Assembly: GCA_041622675.1 (NCBI GenBank)
Contig: JBFJYH010000009.1
Span: forward strand, 1-64,000
Origin: Reddybacter sp041622675
GTDB lineage: Bacteria > Pseudomonadota > Gammaproteobacteria > Pseudomonadales > Porticoccaceae
DNA length: 64,000 nt
Direction: 5' to 3'
Within the stretch, counting starts at the first letter, position 1. Every line of letters starts with the position of its first letter. Both the position numbers and the translations under genes were made by a program. The notes under the pieces were generated by a model. That model was given only the letters and a program-made list of their open reading frames with translations, made no database searches and had not been told where the DNA came from. Of the stretch, positions 36,358 to 45,529 are shown piece after piece.

Positions 36358-37137
36358 TTAATAGGTTCCCGAGTAAACACCACCGTCTAATAAAATATTC
36401 TGTCCACTCATATAGCCACTCATGGCACTGCATAAAAAGGCACAGGTCGCACCAAACTCTTCAGGGTCACCCAAGCGCCCCGCCGGACTGGTGGTATAAA
36501 ATTGCCGCTCATAGGCCTCGCCACTCACACCGTCCTGCGCCGCTCGATAGGCTAAATAACCTCGCCCTCTGTCCGTGGCAAAAAGTCCCGGCAATAAATT
36601 ATTAATAGTGACGTTGTCACGCACCTTTTCCCGTGCAACACCGGCCACCCAGCCGGTCAAACCCGCCCGCGCACCATTGGACAAACCTAGGCCCGGCATC
36701 GGCGACTTAACAGCCGTACTGGTGATATTGACAATGCGACCGAAACCGCGCTCAGCCATGCCATCTAGGGTACGGCGAATCATATCGATAGCCGAGAACA
36801 TATTGCTGTTGACCGCATCGAACCAATCCTTCTGCCGCCAATCGCGAAAATCACCGGGCGGTGGACCACCTGCATTATTAATTAAAATATCCGGTTCGGG
36901 GCAAGCCCGCAGCACGGCATCTCGACCTGCATCAGTAGTAATATCCCCCACCACTGGTGTTATTTTCGCCGAACCCAGTTGGCTCAAGCTCTCGACAGCT
37001 GCTTGTAAGGCTTCTGGGTTACGAGCAATCAAGGTCAGGTTCACTCCCTCTTGGGCTAGCGCACGAGCACAAGCGAAACCCAAGCCCCGGCTGGCGCCAC
37101 AAACAATTGCCCTTTTGCCATTAATACCTAAATCCAT
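36358..37137 (-). CDS. atypical short-chain dehydrogenase/reductase
   Basis: 259-residue SDR. The cofactor motif is CGASRGLGFA near residue 11, NNAG is present (ILINNAGGPPPGD) and the serine of the catalytic set appears in VNITSTAV. The usual YxxxK is replaced by SNGAR in GLGLSNGARAGLTGW, so the catalytic Tyr and Lys are not where expected. The C-terminus GQNILLDGGVYSGTY is normal. ATG 37137 (MDLGINGKRAIV) is chosen; a TTG at 37173 would add 12 unlikely residues. Convergent with the monooxygenase gene. Oxidoreductase function is uncertain. Confidence 0.85.
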   Translation of the reverse strand: MDLGINGKRAIVCGASRGLGFACARALAQEGVNLTLIARNPEALQAAVESLSQLGSAKITPVVGDITTDAGRDAVLRACPEPDILINNAGGPPPGDFRDWRQKDWFDAVNSNMFSAIDMIRRTLDGMAERGFGRIVNITSTAVKSPMPGLGLSNGARAGLTGWVAGVAREKVRDNVTINNLLPGLFATDRGRGYLAYRAAQDGVSGEAYERQFYTTSPAGRLGDPEEFGATCAFLCSAMSGYMSGQNILLDGGVYSGTY

Positions 37138-37415
37138 CTTTTTACCCCACAAGCTATCACCGCCAAACGTCAAAGCGACTGAAAGCAGTGTTTTTTTAAA
37201 TGCGAAAAATAAACGGAAAAGCGCATCCGCCCCGCTACTATAGCCTCCCGTTATCGATTTTCATTAACAAAAAGAAAATAATGAACTAACGCTGGGCTTG
37301 AGGCGAGGGTTGAACGAAAGACTTTTACTGCGCTAGCGAGCATGAATGTGACAAACGAACGTCCGCTTAGGTGTGGGTAGCCATAGGTCTATAAAAATGA
37401 GCCACCCATCATAAA

Positions 37416-37449
37416 AACACCCCCTTATCTGGAGAGGTAAGGGGGTGTT
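37416..37449 (-). terminator. Rho-independent terminator of the CsrB/RsmZ-like RNA
   Basis: AACACCCCCTTA (37416-37427) and TAAGGGGGTGTT (37438-37449) form a perfect 12-base stem with a 10-base loop. On the - strand the stem is followed by TTTTATGATG, a fair U-tract; on the + strand there is none. No - strand protein gene lies upstream, so it must end a non-coding transcript. Confidence 0.88.
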
Positions 37450-37655
37450 AAAGTAGTACTAGCAAAGTACATCCAGCTTTGGAGTAATCAAGGTCTTATA
37501 TCCTTACAAACCCTTGACATTTATTCCTTGTAGCAAATGGCCATCCTGACCTCTTCCTTGTAGCAAGAGGCATCTTGCCCCTTCCGTTATTGCTCGTCCT
37601 GAGCAGAACACCTTGTCCTTATTCCCTGTGTTACATCCTTATCCGAGACATCCTT
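37416..37655 (-). ncRNA. CsrB/RsmZ-family regulatory RNA (predicted)
   Basis: A gene-free stretch which, read on the - strand, contains twelve GGA motifs in about 180 bases (complementary TCC at 37472, 37501, 37525, 37544, 37555, 37583, 37597, 37616, 37623, 37636, 37642 and 37651), most as AAGGA or CAGGA. Several lie in hairpin loops: TGCTC-AGGAC-GAGCA (37591-37605), GGTC-AGGAT-GGCC (37539-37551) and CCTCTT/AAGAGG (37550-37570). It ends in a 12-base-pair terminator with a T-run. This is the architecture of the RNAs that titrate CsrA/RsmA. Start near 37655 is inferred from a CATACT -10-like element (37662-37667). A GacA-type box lies just upstream. Length about 240 nt. Confidence 0.82.
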
Positions 37656-37714
37656 GTGGAAAGTATGATGCACTTTCGGAGGAGATCAGACTATTCTGTA
37701 ATATCTGCAATGTA

Positions 37715-37732
37715 TGTAAGATATATCCTACA
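37715..37732 (-). promoter_or_regulatory. GacA/UvrY upstream activating sequence
   Basis: On the - strand the sequence is TGTAGGATATATCTTACA, 11 of 12 defined positions of the consensus TGTAAG-N6-CTTACA bound by GacA-type regulators. It is the centre of a larger palindrome with 10-base arms (AATGTATGTA/TACATACATT, 37709-37738). It lies about 60 bases upstream of the predicted RNA start. Confidence 0.8.
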
Positions 37733-37832
37733 TACATTATCCCTAACCGCGGTGATCAGGGAACGACTATATTGACCTCTGCCACATCACTCAGTTAACG
37801 TTACCCTCGTTTTATTCACGGCGATCACTCGT

Positions 37833-38072
37833 ATGGCAACAAGAAAACGTACACTTAACTTTGAACAAAGCCTTAAACAACTCGAAACCTTGGTTGAATC
37901 CCTCGAAACGGGTAACCTCAATCTTGACGAGTCACTCAAATCTTTTGAAAAAGGTATCAAAATCACTCGAGACTGCCAATCCGCCCTCACTGAAGCGGAA
38001 CAGCGGGTGCGTATTTTAACCAGCGACGGCGACGTTAAAACCATGAATTTTATTGCAGAGGAAGGCGAGTGA
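37833..38072 (+). CDS. xseB: exodeoxyribonuclease VII small subunit
   Basis: 79-residue helical subunit of exonuclease VII. NFEQSLKQLETLVESLETGNLNLDESL and YEKGI-type SFEKGIKITRDC are diagnostic. First gene of xseB-ispA-dxs; its stop overlaps the ispA start (GTGA). The 400 bases before it hold the small-RNA locus on the other strand. Confidence 0.96.
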   Translation: MATRKRTLNFEQSLKQLETLVESLETGNLNLDESLKSFEKGIKITRDCQSALTEAEQRVRILTSDGDVKTMNFIAEEGE

Positions 38073-38956
38073 AACAAAGCCTTGACAGCTTTCTCGAGGC
38101 AAGCCGTCAACGCGTAGAGCAGCAACTCGAATACAGCTTGCCACAAAGCCCCAATAAACTTCCTTTAAATGACGCTTTACGCTACTCCACCCTCGACCAG
38201 GGCAAGCGTATTCGCCCCTGCCTAGTGTATGCCGCTGCCCACGCCCTTGGTCCTATCAACCGCGATGCCGATTTCGTTGCCGCAGCGGTGGAGCTGGTAC
38301 ACTGCTATTCATTAATCCATGACGACCTACCCGCAATGGATGATGACGACCTACGTCGCGGCCGCCCCACTTGTCATATCGCCTTCGATGAAGCCACCGC
38401 CATTCTCGCCGGTGATGGCTTGCAAACTCTGGCCTTCGAGCAACTGACCCAGCTCACCCTTGTCAGCCCGACGACAGCCCTAAGCCTGGTCCGCGAGCTT
38501 GCCCACGCAGCAGGGGCAGCGGGCATGGTCAAGGGACAGGCAATGGACTTATTCGCGACAGGCAGCTCTATTGATCTAGCCTATTTGGAAGCTATGCACC
38601 TCCATAAAACTGGCGATTTAATCGTCGCCAGTATTTCCATGGGCGCACAAACAAACGCTTCTGTTGACACACAAACACTGGAAAAGCTGCGCGCCTACGG
38701 CCATGCAATTGGCCTCGCTTTTCAAGTTAAGGATGACATACTCGACAACGAGGGTAATACCGCAATACTCGGCAAACAGGCCGGGGCTGATCAACGGCAC
38801 AACAAATCAACTTACACATCCTTGCTCGGCAATGAAGGCGCAAAAGAAATGCTTACCCAGCTACATGAGCAAGCTATTTCCGCCCTTGGGCAATTTGATA
38901 AACGCGCCGACCACTTGCGTGGCATCGCTGACTTTATCGTCAGCCGAAACCATTGA
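38069..38956 (+). CDS. ispA: farnesyl diphosphate synthase (polyprenyl synthetase)
   Basis: Condenses isopentenyl and allylic diphosphates. GKRIRPCLVYAAAHALG, the first Asp-rich motif DDLPAMDDDDLRRGRPTCH, KTGDL and the second Asp-rich motif QVKDDILD are complete. 295 residues. Start is GTG, overlapping the xseB stop by four bases. Operon with dxs supplies isoprenoid precursors. Confidence 0.96.
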   Translation: MKQSLDSFLEASRQRVEQQLEYSLPQSPNKLPLNDALRYSTLDQGKRIRPCLVYAAAHALGPINRDADFVAAAVELVHCYSLIHDDLPAMDDDDLRRGRPTCHIAFDEATAILAGDGLQTLAFEQLTQLTLVSPTTALSLVRELAHAAGAAGMVKGQAMDLFATGSSIDLAYLEAMHLHKTGDLIVASISMGAQTNASVDTQTLEKLRAYGHAIGLAFQVKDDILDNEGNTAILGKQAGADQRHNKSTYTSLLGNEGAKEMLTQLHEQAISALGQFDKRADHLRGIADFIVSRNH

Positions 38957-39022
38957 ACCACCCTTTTAACAACGATTTCGTGTAAGATTGCCGCCTCAAA
39001 ATTACCCCCTCAGTCACCAGAC

Positions 39023-40939
39023 ATGACCGTCATCTATTCTGACATTCCGCTGACTCGACCCACCACACCTCTGCTGGATCGACTTGACTCTCCCGCTCAG
39101 TTGCGCGACCTTCCCGAAAGCGAACTGGAACAGGTCGCTGATGAATTACGCGCCTACTTGCTGTATTCGGTGGGTCAATCGGGGGGGCACTTCGGCGCGG
39201 GGCTTGGTGTGGTCGAACTCACCGTCGCCCTACACTATGTTTTTAACACCCCAAACGACAGACTCGTGTGGGATGTTGGCCACCAAACCTACCCCCACAA
39301 GATCCTCACTGGCCGACGTGAAGAGCTACTGAGCATTCGCCAGCAAGACGGACTAGCCGGTTTCCCAAACCGCAACGAGAGCGAATACGACCCTTTTGGT
39401 GTCGGTCACTCCAGCACCTCTTTAAGTGCCGCCCTCGGCATGGCCATCGGCTCAGCTGTCGATCAAAAGGGGGACGGTCAGCCAGAGCGCCGCTGTGTGG
39501 CAGTGATTGGCGATGGTGCCATGACTGCGGGCATGGCCTTCGAAGCCATTAACCATATTGCCCATGTCGATCTCGACATGCTGGTGGTACTCAACGACAA
39601 TAATATGTCGATCTCAAAAAATGTCGGCGGCCTGGCCACCTATTTTTCCAAACTGTGGTCGAGCAAGCTCTACAACCTATTTCGTGAGAGTACCAAAACA
39701 CTGTTAAAAGCCTTTCCTTCGACCTCGGGCATCATTCGTAAAACCGAGGAATTGATGAAAGCCCTAGTTGCACCCGGTATCGTCTTTGAAGAACTCGGTT
39801 TTACCTACATTGGCCCCATCGATGGCCACAATATTCCTTTGCTAGTCCATACACTGGAAAATCTTAAACAGGTCACAGGGCCGGTGTTATTACATGTTGC
39901 CACCCAAAAAGGCAAAGGTTTTTCACCCGCCGAAAAAGACCCCATTGGTTATCACGCGCTAAACAAAATCCCCACCCCAACGGGTAAACCCCCTGCACTA
40001 GAGACGAATCACGCACCAAAGCGCCCCAAATACCAGCAGGTTTTCGGTGACTGGCTCTGCGATATGGCCGGCGATCACCCCGAGCTAATCGCCATTACTC
40101 CAGCGATGAGTGAAGGCTCAGGCATGGTGGAATTCGCCGAGCGCTTTCCCCAACAGTTTCACGATGTCGCGATCGCCGAGCAACATGCCGTCACTCTTGC
40201 CGCCGGTATTGCCTGCGAGGGCAAAAAACCGGTTGTCGCTATTTATTCAACCTTTTTACAGCGCGCCTATGACCAGTTAATCCATGACGTAGCCCTGCAA
40301 AACCTCGACGTTCTATTTGCCATTGACCGTGCCGGCCTAGTCGGCGAAGACGGCGCTACCCATGCCGGCAGTTTTGACATCAGCTTTATGCGCTGTATCC
40401 CCAATATGGTGATTATGGCCCCCGCCGATGAAAACGATGCCCGACAAATGCTCTACACCGGCTATATTCACTCCGGCCCAGCGGCCGTACGCTACCCACG
40501 AGGCACCGGCCCAGGCGTCAAAATAGAACAGACAATGACAGCTCTTCCCATGGGTAAAGGCAGGTTGATTCGCCCGGGCCAGCAAGTTGCCATACTCAGT
40601 TTTGGTGCCTTGCTACCAACGGCACTCACTGTTGGTGAAGAACTCGATGCCAGTGTCGCTAACATGCGTTTTATTAAACCCCTCGATACCGAGCTACTCG
40701 ACCAGCTCGCCGCCGATCACTCACTTATCGTCACCCTCGAAGAGAATGCCATTGCCGGCGGCGCAGGTGCCGCTGTCAGTGAATACTTCGCCCAACGGGG
40801 AATCGTCGTTGCCGTGTTACATCTTGGCTTGCCTGATATATTTATTGATCACGCCACACATGTCGCACAAATTGCTGCTGCAGGTCTTGATGCCGCGACA
40901 ATTACCAAACGAATTAAAGCGCGCTTGTTAACAACTTAA
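39023..40939 (+). CDS. dxs: 1-deoxy-D-xylulose-5-phosphate synthase
   Basis: Thiamine-diphosphate enzyme, first step of the MEP pathway. SSGGHFGAGLGVVELTVALHYVF-like N-terminal region (here QSGGHFGAG), the TPP motif GDGAMTAGMAFEA...NDNNMSIS, IAEQHAVTLAAG and DRAGLVGEDGATHAG are all present. 638 residues, full length. It starts 66 bases after ispA. Confidence 0.98.
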   Translation: MTVIYSDIPLTRPTTPLLDRLDSPAQLRDLPESELEQVADELRAYLLYSVGQSGGHFGAGLGVVELTVALHYVFNTPNDRLVWDVGHQTYPHKILTGRREELLSIRQQDGLAGFPNRNESEYDPFGVGHSSTSLSAALGMAIGSAVDQKGDGQPERRCVAVIGDGAMTAGMAFEAINHIAHVDLDMLVVLNDNNMSISKNVGGLATYFSKLWSSKLYNLFRESTKTLLKAFPSTSGIIRKTEELMKALVAPGIVFEELGFTYIGPIDGHNIPLLVHTLENLKQVTGPVLLHVATQKGKGFSPAEKDPIGYHALNKIPTPTGKPPALETNHAPKRPKYQQVFGDWLCDMAGDHPELIAITPAMSEGSGMVEFAERFPQQFHDVAIAEQHAVTLAAGIACEGKKPVVAIYSTFLQRAYDQLIHDVALQNLDVLFAIDRAGLVGEDGATHAGSFDISFMRCIPNMVIMAPADENDARQMLYTGYIHSGPAAVRYPRGTGPGVKIEQTMTALPMGKGRLIRPGQQVAILSFGALLPTALTVGEELDASVANMRFIKPLDTELLDQLAADHSLIVTLEENAIAGGAGAAVSEYFAQRGIVVAVLHLGLPDIFIDHATHVAQIAAAGLDAATITKRIKARLLTT

Positions 40940-40954
40940 CGGCAAAGAAAGAGC

Positions 40955-43060
40955 TTAAGCCCGCTCGATAACTTGCTTGAAGGGCGGTAAAGAGGCTAAC
41001 AACTGACGACCATAATTTTTATTAACTAAACGCCGGTCGAGAATGGTGACCCGACCCCGGTCATCTTCATGGCGCAATAATCGCCCACAAGCCTGGATTA
41101 AACGCAGCGCCGCGTCGGGCAGGGTGATTTCGCGAAAGGCATTGCCACCCTTGCTTTCGACCCACTCCGCCAGTGCTGCTTGCAGGGGGTCGTCGGGCAC
41201 GGCAAAGGGCAGCTTGGCGATAATCACGTGCTGACAATAGGCACCGGGCAAATCCATGCCCTCGGCAAAACTAGCGAGGCCAAAAATCACACTGCGCTCA
41301 CCCTGATCAATCATTGCCCGATGACGACTAACAATTTCACCCGTGCTCAACCCTCCTTGCACCAGTAATTGGTAGGGCAGCTCATCGGCCAGGGCATCAA
41401 CCAACTCTTCCATTTGGCGGCGCGAGGCAAAAAGTACTAGGACACCACCTGCAGAGGGGGGCTTATTCTGCTCTCCCCCTGTGCCCCCCATAAGCGTTAT
41501 TGATTCTGGATAGAGTAGATTCGGTAAATGCTCAATCAGCGCCTGGGTGTGAGCGCGGGCATCACCAGCTTCTGCGCCGATATCCGGGATCACTAGCAGT
41601 CCCGCATTGGCGTAATCGAAGGCACCGGCAACTACTTCACACTGGGTTGATGGGGCCATGCCACTATCACTTTTAAAGCGTTCGAAATCACCGAGAACCC
41701 GTAAGGTGGCCGAAGTAGTGATCGCCCCATAAGCACGCTGCCAGAGTAATTCATTGAGACGCCCCCCCGCAGAAATAGGGCTAACAGCAACTCGAATGTC
41801 ACCATTTTCTTCATGTGTCAACCAACGCGCCATCGGTGGCTGACCTGCGGGATCGGGGCGAGCCATGGCTGACCATAGCTCGGTCGCCGCGTTGGCCCGG
41901 CCCAACCATTGTCCAGCAACTTGAAAGTATAGCTCTATATCCACCCTTGGCACCGGCTGGTGCTCATTTTCCAGGGCCTCCTCTAACACACCGTGGAGGT
42001 TTTCCATACGACCATTCAAGCGCACAAATACGGCGGTCAAATCTTCACTCAGTGAGCGACAAGCCTCATCGACAAGCCCCCCAGGGTAACGATAGCGCAC
42101 CTGACTACTGCCGAAATTCTGCCGACCCTCATTCACGACACTGTTCTCAAGCCTATCGCGAAACAAGGGAGTGGCCTGCTGTAATAGTTGACGGGCGAGC
42201 AGGGCTATTTCGCCGAGTTCATTACCACGATGAATAATATCGGGCATTTCTGCAAACGGTGTCGCCATTGCCTTTAGCGTTTTTTGCATTTGCTCGAGCC
42301 ATTGCGATGTCGTATTTAAGCGGCATTGACTGGCAAAGTGATTGAGCGCGGTATCACCCAGGCGGTGGGCTTCGTCAAAAACATAAATCGTATCTTCTGG
42401 CGCTGAGAGTATCGCCCCACCCCCTAGGGCCAGGTCAGCCATCACCAAATCGTGGTTGGCTACGATGCAGTCTGCATCGTCGAGGGACTCGCGCGCCTTA
42501 AAAAAACAGCACTCTCCAATAAGCCGGCAGCGTCGGCCCGCGCACTGGTTGCGATCGACTGTTAAAGCTTGCCAGGTTTGAGCCGACACCGCTTCGGGCC
42601 AAGCATCTCTGTCCCCGTCCCAACTACCCACCTGCAGGGCTTCAGCCATAGCCTGCAAAGTTTCTGCACTTTGCGGATCGGGCTGAAAGGCGAGTTCGTC
42701 TTCAAACAAAAACAGTCCGGCATCTTGTGCCTTCGCTGTTTCGCTACTCTGCTGCAGGCGCAGGGGACAAAGGTAGCGCCCCCGCCCTTTCGCCAGGGCC
42801 AACTTATAGTCCCAACCTGTCGCCGCCATCACGTCGGGGATATCCCGATCCAATAACTGTCCCTGCAGGGCCACGGTGCCGGTGGCGACGACGACTTTTT
42901 TACCCGCCGACTTCGCGAGAGATAAAACAGAAAGCAAGTAGGCCACGGTTTTACCGGTGCCAGTGCCGGCCTCAATAGCGATAACATTATTATCGGACAG
43001 CCGCTGGCCCTCCTCATCGCGCTCAATGGCGCCTAGAAAAGAGGCGATATGAGCAATCAT
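40955..43060 (-). CDS. ATP-dependent DNA helicase, DinG/YoaA family (start uncertain)
   Basis: Superfamily 2 iron-sulfur helicase. Walker A is EAGTGTGKT, the DEAH box VFDEAHRLGD, and four Cys for a [4Fe-4S] cluster lie in RYLCPL and CAGRRCRLIGECC; the C-terminal helicase motif QACGRLLRHEDDRG is intact. The first ATG (43060) falls inside the conserved Q-motif (RPRLGQRQMIAHI). The frame stays open for 33 more codons that fit DinG N-termini, yet contain no ATG, GTG or TTG before a TAA; an ATT at 43156 is the best candidate start. So either a rare start is used or the annotated N-terminus is short. Confidence 0.9.
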   Translation of the reverse strand: MIAHIASFLGAIERDEEGQRLSDNNVIAIEAGTGTGKTVAYLLSVLSLAKSAGKKVVVATGTVALQGQLLDRDIPDVMAATGWDYKLALAKGRGRYLCPLRLQQSSETAKAQDAGLFLFEDELAFQPDPQSAETLQAMAEALQVGSWDGDRDAWPEAVSAQTWQALTVDRNQCAGRRCRLIGECCFFKARESLDDADCIVANHDLVMADLALGGGAILSAPEDTIYVFDEAHRLGDTALNHFASQCRLNTTSQWLEQMQKTLKAMATPFAEMPDIIHRGNELGEIALLARQLLQQATPLFRDRLENSVVNEGRQNFGSSQVRYRYPGGLVDEACRSLSEDLTAVFVRLNGRMENLHGVLEEALENEHQPVPRVDIELYFQVAGQWLGRANAATELWSAMARPDPAGQPPMARWLTHEENGDIRVAVSPISAGGRLNELLWQRAYGAITTSATLRVLGDFERFKSDSGMAPSTQCEVVAGAFDYANAGLLVIPDIGAEAGDARAHTQALIEHLPNLLYPESITLMGGTGGEQNKPPSAGGVLVLFASRRQMEELVDALADELPYQLLVQGGLSTGEIVSRHRAMIDQGERSVIFGLASFAEGMDLPGAYCQHVIIAKLPFAVPDDPLQAALAEWVESKGGNAFREITLPDAALRLIQACGRLLRHEDDRGRVTILDRRLVNKNYGRQLLASLPPFKQVIERA

Positions 43061-43216
43061 TTGCCGTTGGCCGAGCCGTGGACGCAGTGAGCGGGCTGCA
43101 AGAAAATCCCGGTATGCGCTCTGGATGGTCGCTTTGTCTTGATCAGATAGTGGAATAGCGTTTTATCTCGCTGGTGTTATTTACTGAAAGGTGGAAGGGG
43201 TCGGCGAGGGCAACAA

Positions 43217-44431
43217 TTAGCTGTTGAGACGCAAATATTGCACCACCGGGTTGGCATATGCCGCAAGCAATGTTTCCCTGTGTTTCTCGGGAATAATCGA
43301 CAGCCTTGCGTCAAAAGCCTGAGCAACCGCCTGCCAGTCGGCTTCGAGACCTTCCCTCACTTGCATCGCTTTCTCAGATAAACCGTGCAAACGCTCATAG
43401 GCGATCCAGTGGGTCGCTTGCAGTTGGTAGTTGCCGATGATCTGGCGGTCAATTTCAGCAGCCATGCTTGCCGCGTCATCAAAGGGCTCGCTCAACAAGC
43501 CACCAAAGGTGATATAAATATGACCTTTATTACCCACAATACCACGATAAATGCTGGCAATATCTTCATGTTCGCCTTTCTCATAGCCACCTTCAGCCTG
43601 ATGGGCGTACAGTTCTTTCGCCTTTGCGCCATCGCAGGGGTCCCATTCATAAGACAGTGATACCGGCACCACGTTGAGGCTTTTTAGAGCTTCTCCAAAA
43701 CTTTCATTTTTGCTTTTGCACAGCGCGAGCATTTTCAACAACGCCGTTTCGGTACCATCGAGGCCATCTTTGGCGCGCCCTTCACGTTGGGCAATCCAAA
43801 TAGACTGGTTCTCTTCATGTAGAGAAAAACGAATATAGGCTGAAAGGTGTTTCAACGCGGCTAACTTCTCGCGCCGACCAGCAACGGAACGGCGCACAAT
43901 AAAGCTTTTATTCAAGCGCATTAAATCGCAGACAAAGGGCTTTGTAAGCAGATTATCGCCAATAGCAATACGCAACGAATCCATACCGTGTCGATGCAAG
44001 GCAAGAATGGTCAAGGCCGGGTCCATGGCAATATCACGGTGGTTGCTAATAAATAAATAAGACTGATCGGGGTCGAGCTGCTCGAGCCCTGAGACCGTCA
44101 ATTGGCTACCATCTTTATCCAGCAATTTTTGCATCTGATCACCGATAATGGCCTGAAAGGCCTCAAGGTTGTTCACATCGGCAAACGAGCGTTTCATAGT
44201 TTTGCGAATCAAAGGCCGCAATAGCCAGGGCAGCCAACGAAACATACGGGGGAATTTCATGCTCGCCAGGGTATCGGCAAATTCTTTGTCTCTTAGCAGA
44301 CGAGAAAAAATGGTGGGGAATTCTTCGTCATTGTAGGGGCGTATGTCGTCAAAATGTGCCGCTGTTAATGGCGACACCTCTGGTGCCTGAACCTTACTTT
44401 GTACTGACATGGATAATCCTGTTTGCGTCAT
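43217..44431 (-). CDS. glycerophosphate-type acyltransferase (PlsC/PlsB superfamily)
   Basis: 404-residue cytoplasmic or membrane-associated acyltransferase. The acyltransferase block I is SNHRDIAMDPAL, and block III-like WIAQREGRAKDGLDGT follows about 80 residues later (the usual PEG-like site). An amphipathic segment FRWLPWLLRPLIRK precedes it. Longer than PlsC (about 245) and shorter than PlsB (about 800). It overlaps pyrB by four bases. Substrate unknown; lipid acylation is inferred. Confidence 0.83.
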   Translation of the reverse strand: MTQTGLSMSVQSKVQAPEVSPLTAAHFDDIRPYNDEEFPTIFSRLLRDKEFADTLASMKFPRMFRWLPWLLRPLIRKTMKRSFADVNNLEAFQAIIGDQMQKLLDKDGSQLTVSGLEQLDPDQSYLFISNHRDIAMDPALTILALHRHGMDSLRIAIGDNLLTKPFVCDLMRLNKSFIVRRSVAGRREKLAALKHLSAYIRFSLHEENQSIWIAQREGRAKDGLDGTETALLKMLALCKSKNESFGEALKSLNVVPVSLSYEWDPCDGAKAKELYAHQAEGGYEKGEHEDIASIYRGIVGNKGHIYITFGGLLSEPFDDAASMAAEIDRQIIGNYQLQATHWIAYERLHGLSEKAMQVREGLEADWQAVAQAFDARLSIIPEKHRETLLAAYANPVVQYLRLNS

Positions 44432-45447
44432 TGTCCCAAACCTCGAGAGTTGTACCAGGGCACATCTTTCGAGTGCTGATCAACAAGATGGGCGACGTCT
44501 AGCACCAAGGCAAACAACGCCATACGCACTAAAAGGCCGTTATCCGCCTGGCGAAAGATAGCGAGATTAGGGTTAGCATCGAGATCGGTATCCAGTTCAT
44601 TGGCCTCGACGCGAGAATCCCGCGGCAAGGGGTGCATAATCACTGTGTTGGGTTCGCAGTGTTCGGTATAGATAGCCTGATTTAGCCGAAAGCGACCGCG
44701 GTACATATCAGCTTGAGCACGATCGCTAAAACGCTCTTCCTGAATGCGCGTTGAATAAACAATATCGACCTTGGAAATACTCGCCTCCAACTGATCTGTG
44801 ACGCTGACGGTGTGCCCCGCTTCACGTAAACTTTCCACATACTGCTCAGGCATCATCAACTCAGTGGGAGACACCAGCGTCACCTGTATATTCTTGTACA
44901 GCGATAATAATTTACACAGTGAATGTACGGTACGGCCATATTTAAGGTCGCCCACCATGGCAATGCGTAGGCCATCAATACTGCGTCCCTGCCCTTGTAG
45001 CTCCTTGGCGATGGTGTAAAGATCGAGCAAGGCTTGGCTTGGGTGTTCGTTACTGCCGTCACCACCGTTCATCACCGGGACTCGGCTCGCGGCAGCAAAC
45101 TGGGCCACCGAACCCGGCTCGGGGTGGCGCATACAAATCACATCGCTAAAACCAGAGAGCACACGAGCGGTATCTTGCAAAGACTCCCCCTTGATCAGCG
45201 AGGAGCTATCCATACCAACTGATTCACGTACATCCCCCCCCAGTAAATTGAAGGCCGAACCAAAACTAATACGGGTGCGCGTACTCGCTTCAAAAAACAT
45301 ATTGCCAAGAATGGCCCCTTCCAAGACACGAGTGATTCTTCGACGCTGGGCGTAGGGCTCCATATTATCTGCCGTGGCAAACAGAACCTCGATATCAGTT
45401 CGTTCAAATTGCGCAATGGAAAGGATGTGTGCACCGGTAAAATTCAC
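44428..45447 (-). CDS. pyrB: aspartate carbamoyltransferase catalytic chain
   Basis: First committed step of pyrimidine synthesis. FFEASTRTRISF (carbamoyl-phosphate loop), MRHPEPGS, the HPSQALLDLYTI segment and HPLPRDSRVEANELD are complete. GTG at 45447, with AGGA about ten bases upstream, gives MNFTGAHILSIAQFE, the N-terminus usual for the family (339 residues). The frame continues to a TTG at 45510 that would add 21 residues. No pyrI or dihydroorotase-like pyrC' follows; the acyltransferase gene does. Confidence 0.95.
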   Translation of the reverse strand: MNFTGAHILSIAQFERTDIEVLFATADNMEPYAQRRRITRVLEGAILGNMFFEASTRTRISFGSAFNLLGGDVRESVGMDSSSLIKGESLQDTARVLSGFSDVICMRHPEPGSVAQFAAASRVPVMNGGDGSNEHPSQALLDLYTIAKELQGQGRSIDGLRIAMVGDLKYGRTVHSLCKLLSLYKNIQVTLVSPTELMMPEQYVESLREAGHTVSVTDQLEASISKVDIVYSTRIQEERFSDRAQADMYRGRFRLNQAIYTEHCEPNTVIMHPLPRDSRVEANELDTDLDANPNLAIFRQADNGLLVRMALFALVLDVAHLVDQHSKDVPWYNSRGLGQ

Positions 45448-45529
45448 GCTATGGTTTGTCCTGTATAAAGATTGACTGTCTGGTAATGGCTTGGCTAAAG
45501 GGTCTAGCAATAACCCATTCTATGCGCCG

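Noticed and set aside
37575..37798. Short + strand open frames in the small-RNA interval
   Set aside because: They lie antisense to the predicted RNA, overlap each other in different frames, and show no protein features.
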